DNA of 7,642 nucleotides from Actinomycetes bacterium. Lineage in GTDB: Bacteria; Actinomycetota; Actinomycetes; Actinomycetales; Cellulomonadaceae. Below, in pieces: positions 5,720-7,642 of the stretch (within the stretch, counting starts at the first letter, position 1; each line of letters opens with the position of its first letter). Below the pieces are notes generated by a model. It saw nothing but the letters and a program-made list of their open reading frames with translations. It did not search any database and was not told the origin of the DNA. Made by a program: the position numbers and the translations under genes. The stretch lies in assembly GCA_023412515.1 (NCBI GenBank), contig JAEYNO010000013.1:1-7642 (forward strand). The letters run 5' to 3'.

Positions 5720-6283
5720 GTGCCCCGGATCACCGCCGCCACGGTCCCGGAGCACCGCGAGGCGCAACGCCGGGCGATCCTCGACGCCACCCGCGCGCTG
5801 CTCACCGAGCGCCCCGACGTCGAGCCGACGTTCGCGGACGTCGCGGCGCGGGCCGGCCTGGGGCGCTCGAGCATCTACCACTACTTCCCGTCCCGCGAGG
5901 ACCTGTTCCGGGCGGTCGTGGTCGACGCGCTGCCGCGGTGGCGCGAGGCCGTCACCGCGGCCACCGACGCCGCGGGGACACCGCTCGACAAGGTCGTCGC
6001 CTACGCCGACGCGAACCTCACGCTCGTCGCGGACGGCGAGCACGCGGTGATCTCGTCGCTCGCGGCGTTCCACCCGCGGGCGTTCAGCGACCCGTGGGTC
6101 GCCGACATGCACGGGCGGCTCGTGGACCCGCTGCTCGACGCGCTGCGCGAGGCCGGCCACGACGCGCCCGAGGTCGTCGCCGAGCTCGTCACCGCGGTGG
6201 TGCACCGCGCGAGCGCGCTCGTCGAGGGCGGCGCGGACGTCGACGTCGTGCGCGACGCGATGCGGCGGCTGCTCGCGCGCTGA
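5720..6283 (+). CDS. TetR/AcrR-family transcriptional regulator of the ABC operon
   Basis: A 187-residue TetR-type repressor. The DNA-binding domain covers about 14-63: EAQRRAILDATRALLTERPD (14-33) as helix 1, then the helix-turn-helix TFADVAARAGLGRSSIYHYF (37-56) and PSREDLF (57-63). The remaining 120 residues are the helical ligand and dimer domain, with His at 108, 118, 131, 147 and 162. No family-specific ligand motif is recognised. GTG 5720 is preceded by GAGGAGGA (5709-5716), a near-perfect ribosome site that suggests strong translation. As the last gene of an efflux operon it probably represses its own operon through the 3811-3857 dyad and is released by a pump substrate; HrtR of Lactococcus is a known parallel. 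That model is inference. It lies convergent with the LysR-type gene, 67 bp away. Confidence 0.92.
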   Translation: MPRITAATVPEHREAQRRAILDATRALLTERPDVEPTFADVAARAGLGRSSIYHYFPSREDLFRAVVVDALPRWREAVTAATDAAGTPLDKVVAYADANLTLVADGEHAVISSLAAFHPRAFSDPWVADMHGRLVDPLLDALREAGHDAPEVVAELVTAVVHRASALVEGGADVDVVRDAMRRLLAR

Positions 6284-6322
6284 CCCGGGTGGCCGGGGGC
6301 GGTCACACCGCGCTCGTGGTCG

Positions 6323-6348
6323 GTCCGCCGGTGGTCAGGCGGGTGGAC
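6323..6348. terminator. Weak hairpin between convergent tetR and lysG-like genes
   Basis: In the 67-bp convergent gap, GTCCGCC (6323-6329) can pair with GGTGGAC (6342-6348) using one G-U pair on the plus-strand RNA; CCGCC/GGCGG (6325-6329 and 6338-6342) is an alternative. There is no T-tract. It is the best terminator candidate in the gap, but weak. Confidence 0.25.
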
Positions 6349-6350
6349 GG

Positions 6351-7235
6351 TCAGCCGGGCGGGGCGAGCGCGGCCCGGGCCCCGGCCCGCAGCGCGTCGG
6401 CGACGGCGTCGAGCGCCGACGTGCGCAGCGACCACTGCTGCCAGTGCAGCGGGACGTCCACCGCGTCGTCGGTCAGCGCGACCAGGTGGCCGGCGCGCTC
6501 GTCGGCGTCGGACTGCTGCGCCGGGAGCATGCCCCAGCCGAACCCGAGCCGGACCGCGGCGGCGAAGTCCGCCGACGCGGGCACGAGGTGGCGCGGCGGG
6601 CGTGCGGGATCGACGTGCCGCGCGCGCAGCCAGCGGTCCTGCAGGCGGTCGGCGGCGTCGAACACGACCACCGGGGCGACGGCGAGCGCGGCCGCGCGCG
6701 GACCGTCGGGGAACCAGCGGTCGACGAACGCGGGTGCGGCCATCGGCCGGTAGCGCATGACGCCCAGCGGCTCGACCGTGCAGCCCTGCACCGCGACGGC
6801 CTGCGACGTGACCGCGCCCATGACCGACCCGTCGCGCAGCAGGTCGGCCGACCGTTCCTGGTCCTCGCGGACCAGCCGCAGTGCGACGCCCCCGGCGAGC
6901 GGTGCGAGCGCGGGCAGCGCCCACGTGGCCAGCGAGTCGCCGTTGACGGCGAGCGTCACGTGCGGGGCCGCCGCCTCACCCGCGAGGTGGCGGGTCGCGT
7001 CGGCCGTGAGGGCGTCGAGCTGGCGCGCGAGCCGCACGAGCGGCTCGCCCGCGGCCGTCGGGCGCACCGGCCGGTCGCGGCGCAGCAGGACCGCGCCGGC
7101 CTGCTGCTCGAGCGCCTTGATGCGCTGGCTCACCGCCGACGGCGTGACGTGCAGCGCGCGGGCGGCGGCGTCGAACGTGCCGAGGTCCGCCGCCGCGGCG
7201 AGCGCGCGCAGCTGCCTCAGGTCCCAGTCCGCCAT
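6351..7235 (-). CDS. lysG: LysR-type regulator, ArgP/LysG family
   Basis: A 294-residue LysR-type regulator of the ArgP (IciA)/LysG branch. The winged helix-turn-helix is DLRQLRALAAAADLGTFDAA (5-24), continuing as ARALHVTPSAVSQRIKALE (25-43). LLRRDRPVRPTAAGE (50-64) follows and the linker helix runs to about 90. The rest is the periplasmic-binding-protein-like effector domain, including HVTLAVNGDSLATWALPALA (92-111), close to ArgP/LysG proteins. Full length matches the family. It is divergent from a LysE-type exporter, the known Corynebacterium lysG-lysE arrangement, in which LysG activates lysE when lysine or arginine (with histidine as co-inducer) accumulates. ATG 7235 has no Shine-Dalgarno and a TAGCGT hexamer six bases upstream, so it is likely leaderless. 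The symbol rests on similarity plus context; argP is an equally fair name. Confidence 0.92.
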   Translation of the reverse strand: MADWDLRQLRALAAAADLGTFDAAARALHVTPSAVSQRIKALEQQAGAVLLRRDRPVRPTAAGEPLVRLARQLDALTADATRHLAGEAAAPHVTLAVNGDSLATWALPALAPLAGGVALRLVREDQERSADLLRDGSVMGAVTSQAVAVQGCTVEPLGVMRYRPMAAPAFVDRWFPDGPRAAALAVAPVVVFDAADRLQDRWLRARHVDPARPPRHLVPASADFAAAVRLGFGWGMLPAQQSDADERAGHLVALTDDAVDVPLHWQQWSLRTSALDAVADALRAGARAALAPPG

Positions 7236-7241
7236 GCAGCC

Positions 7242-7247
7242 ACGCTA
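7242..7247 (-). promoter_or_regulatory. Candidate -10 of a leaderless lysG-like transcript
   Basis: TAGCGT on the minus strand is followed by six bases and then the ATG at 7235, so transcription should start at the A of the start codon. No ribosome site is present and no -35 is recognisable. Confidence 0.5.
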
Positions 7248-7257
7248 ACGGTCCGTG

Positions 7258-7276
7258 CAGAACATTCGCTGTACTG
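7258..7276. promoter_or_regulatory. Candidate LysG/ArgP operator (LysR-type dyad)
   Basis: CAGAACA (7258-7264), five bases TTCGC, then TGTACTG (7270-7276) form a 19-bp dyad with one mismatched pair per arm. LysR-type proteins bind such interrupted dyads. Its centre (7267) is about 40 bp upstream of the predicted lysE start point and about 32 bp upstream of the predicted lysG start point, so it could serve activation of one and autorepression of the other. Inference from position and symmetry. Confidence 0.5.
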
Positions 7277-7293
7277 GTGGTCGGCGGGGCGCC

Positions 7294-7299
7294 TAGCGT
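7294..7299 (+). promoter_or_regulatory. Candidate -10 of a leaderless lysE-like transcript
   Basis: TAGCGT is followed by seven bases and the ATG at 7307, with no Shine-Dalgarno, indicating a leaderless mRNA. The -35 position (around 7270-7276) is not consensus but overlaps the right arm of the LysR-type dyad, as expected of an activator-dependent promoter. Confidence 0.5.
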
Positions 7300-7306
7300 C
7301 GACCGC

Positions 7307-7642
7307 ATGTGGACGTCCGCCCTCGCCGGCCTCGGGTTCGGCCTCGCGCTCATCGTCGCGATCGGCGCGCAGAACGCGCACGTGCTGCGCCAGGGCCTGC
7401 GCCGCGAGCACGTCGGTGCCGTCGTCGCGGTGTGCGCCGCGTCCGACGTCGTGCTGATCGTCGTCGGCACCGCGGGCGTCGGTGGCACCATCGCCGCCAG
7501 CCGCGCGCTCACGGTCGTCATGACCGTGCTGGGCGCCGGTGTGCTGCTCACCTACGGCGCGCTCGCGGCCCGGCGCGCGGTGCGCGGCGGCGAGACGCTC
7601 GTGGTCGAGCCGGTGCCGGTCGCGGCCGGTGCGGCACCCGGC
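7307..7642 (+). CDS. lysE: LysE/ArgO-type amino-acid exporter, 3' end beyond the window
   Basis: The first 112 residues of a LysE-superfamily exporter; the gene continues past the window edge. Helix 1 is at about 4-20, followed by the family signature IGAQNAHVLRQGLRREH (19-35). Helix 2 is at about 36-62 (VCAASDVVLIVVGTAGVG within it) and helix 3 at about 67-88. A hydrophilic loop (ARRAVRGGETLVVEPVPVAA) then begins the variable region seen in LysE. LysE/ArgO proteins export lysine and arginine, or the toxic analogue canavanine, across the cytoplasmic membrane using the membrane potential. The divergent LysG-type regulator supports a basic-amino-acid substrate. ATG 7307 is the natural start because the signature spacing fits and the promoter lies directly upstream; no ribosome site is present. 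Confidence 0.92.
   Translation, partial: MWTSALAGLGFGLALIVAIGAQNAHVLRQGLRREHVGAVVAVCAASDVVLIVVGTAGVGGTIAASRALTVVMTVLGAGVLLTYGALAARRAVRGGETLVVEPVPVAAGAAPG

Noticed and set aside
4994..6205. Minus-strand frame of about 400 codons across the ATPase and TetR genes
   Set aside because: Antisense shadow of two intact, motif-complete genes, with no recognisable domain.
6444..7457. Plus-strand frame of 337 codons over the LysR-type gene and into lysE
   Set aside because: Antisense to the LysR-type gene and out of frame with the LysE signature.
1..7642. Search for mobile elements, tRNA, rRNA, CRISPR, attachment sites or a novel defence system
   Set aside because: No transposase, integrase, repeat-spacer array, tRNA-like fold or terminal repeat was seen. 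All sizeable genes fall into familiar housekeeping or transport families.

Overview
The base composition (very GC-rich, strongly G/C-ending codons), GTG starts, near-consensus GAGGAGG-type ribosome sites next to leaderless-looking genes, and the gene families all point to a high-GC actinobacterium. My best guess is a member of the Micrococcales, such as a Cellulomonas relative; this is inference, not proof. The window looks chromosomal. I see no mobile element, tRNA, rRNA or CRISPR array. There are eight or nine ordinary genes, and the most interesting content is in the intergenic regions.

Layout: (1) A leftward, 3'-truncated MpaB/DUF2236-type oxygenase gene starts at 791. It is divergent from a small GyrI-like effector-binding protein (940-1404). 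(2) A leftward glyoxalase/VOC protein (1468-1836) is convergent with the GyrI-like gene. (3) A leftward 14-helix DHA2-type MFS drug exporter (2002-3588) lies behind it. (4) A 300-bp divergent control region (3589-3888) contains a co-centred dyad of four GTCGA half-sites, the candidate operator. (5) A tightly coupled rightward operon follows: FtsX/MacB-like ABC permease (3889-5019), ABC ATPase (5016-5705, ATGA overlap) and TetR repressor (5720-6283). (6) A leftward LysR-type regulator of the ArgP/LysG type (6351-7235) is divergent from a LysE-type amino-acid exporter (7307 to the window end).

Two export modules dominate. The ABC-TetR operon has the architecture of a self-regulated efflux system. 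Its permease start resembles HrtB-type (haem/toxicant efflux) permeases, though the substrate cannot be read from sequence. The likely repressor site sits on its promoter and may also overlap the only plausible -10 of the divergent MFS gene, so one TetR protein could control both pumps. The LysG/LysE pair is the classic arrangement for basic-amino-acid overflow export. Both genes of this pair appear to be leaderless, with identical TAGCGT -10 hexamers 6-7 nt from their start codons and a LysR-type dyad between them.

Limits: promoters, operators and terminators are read by eye. Terminator candidates lack T-tracts and are weak.
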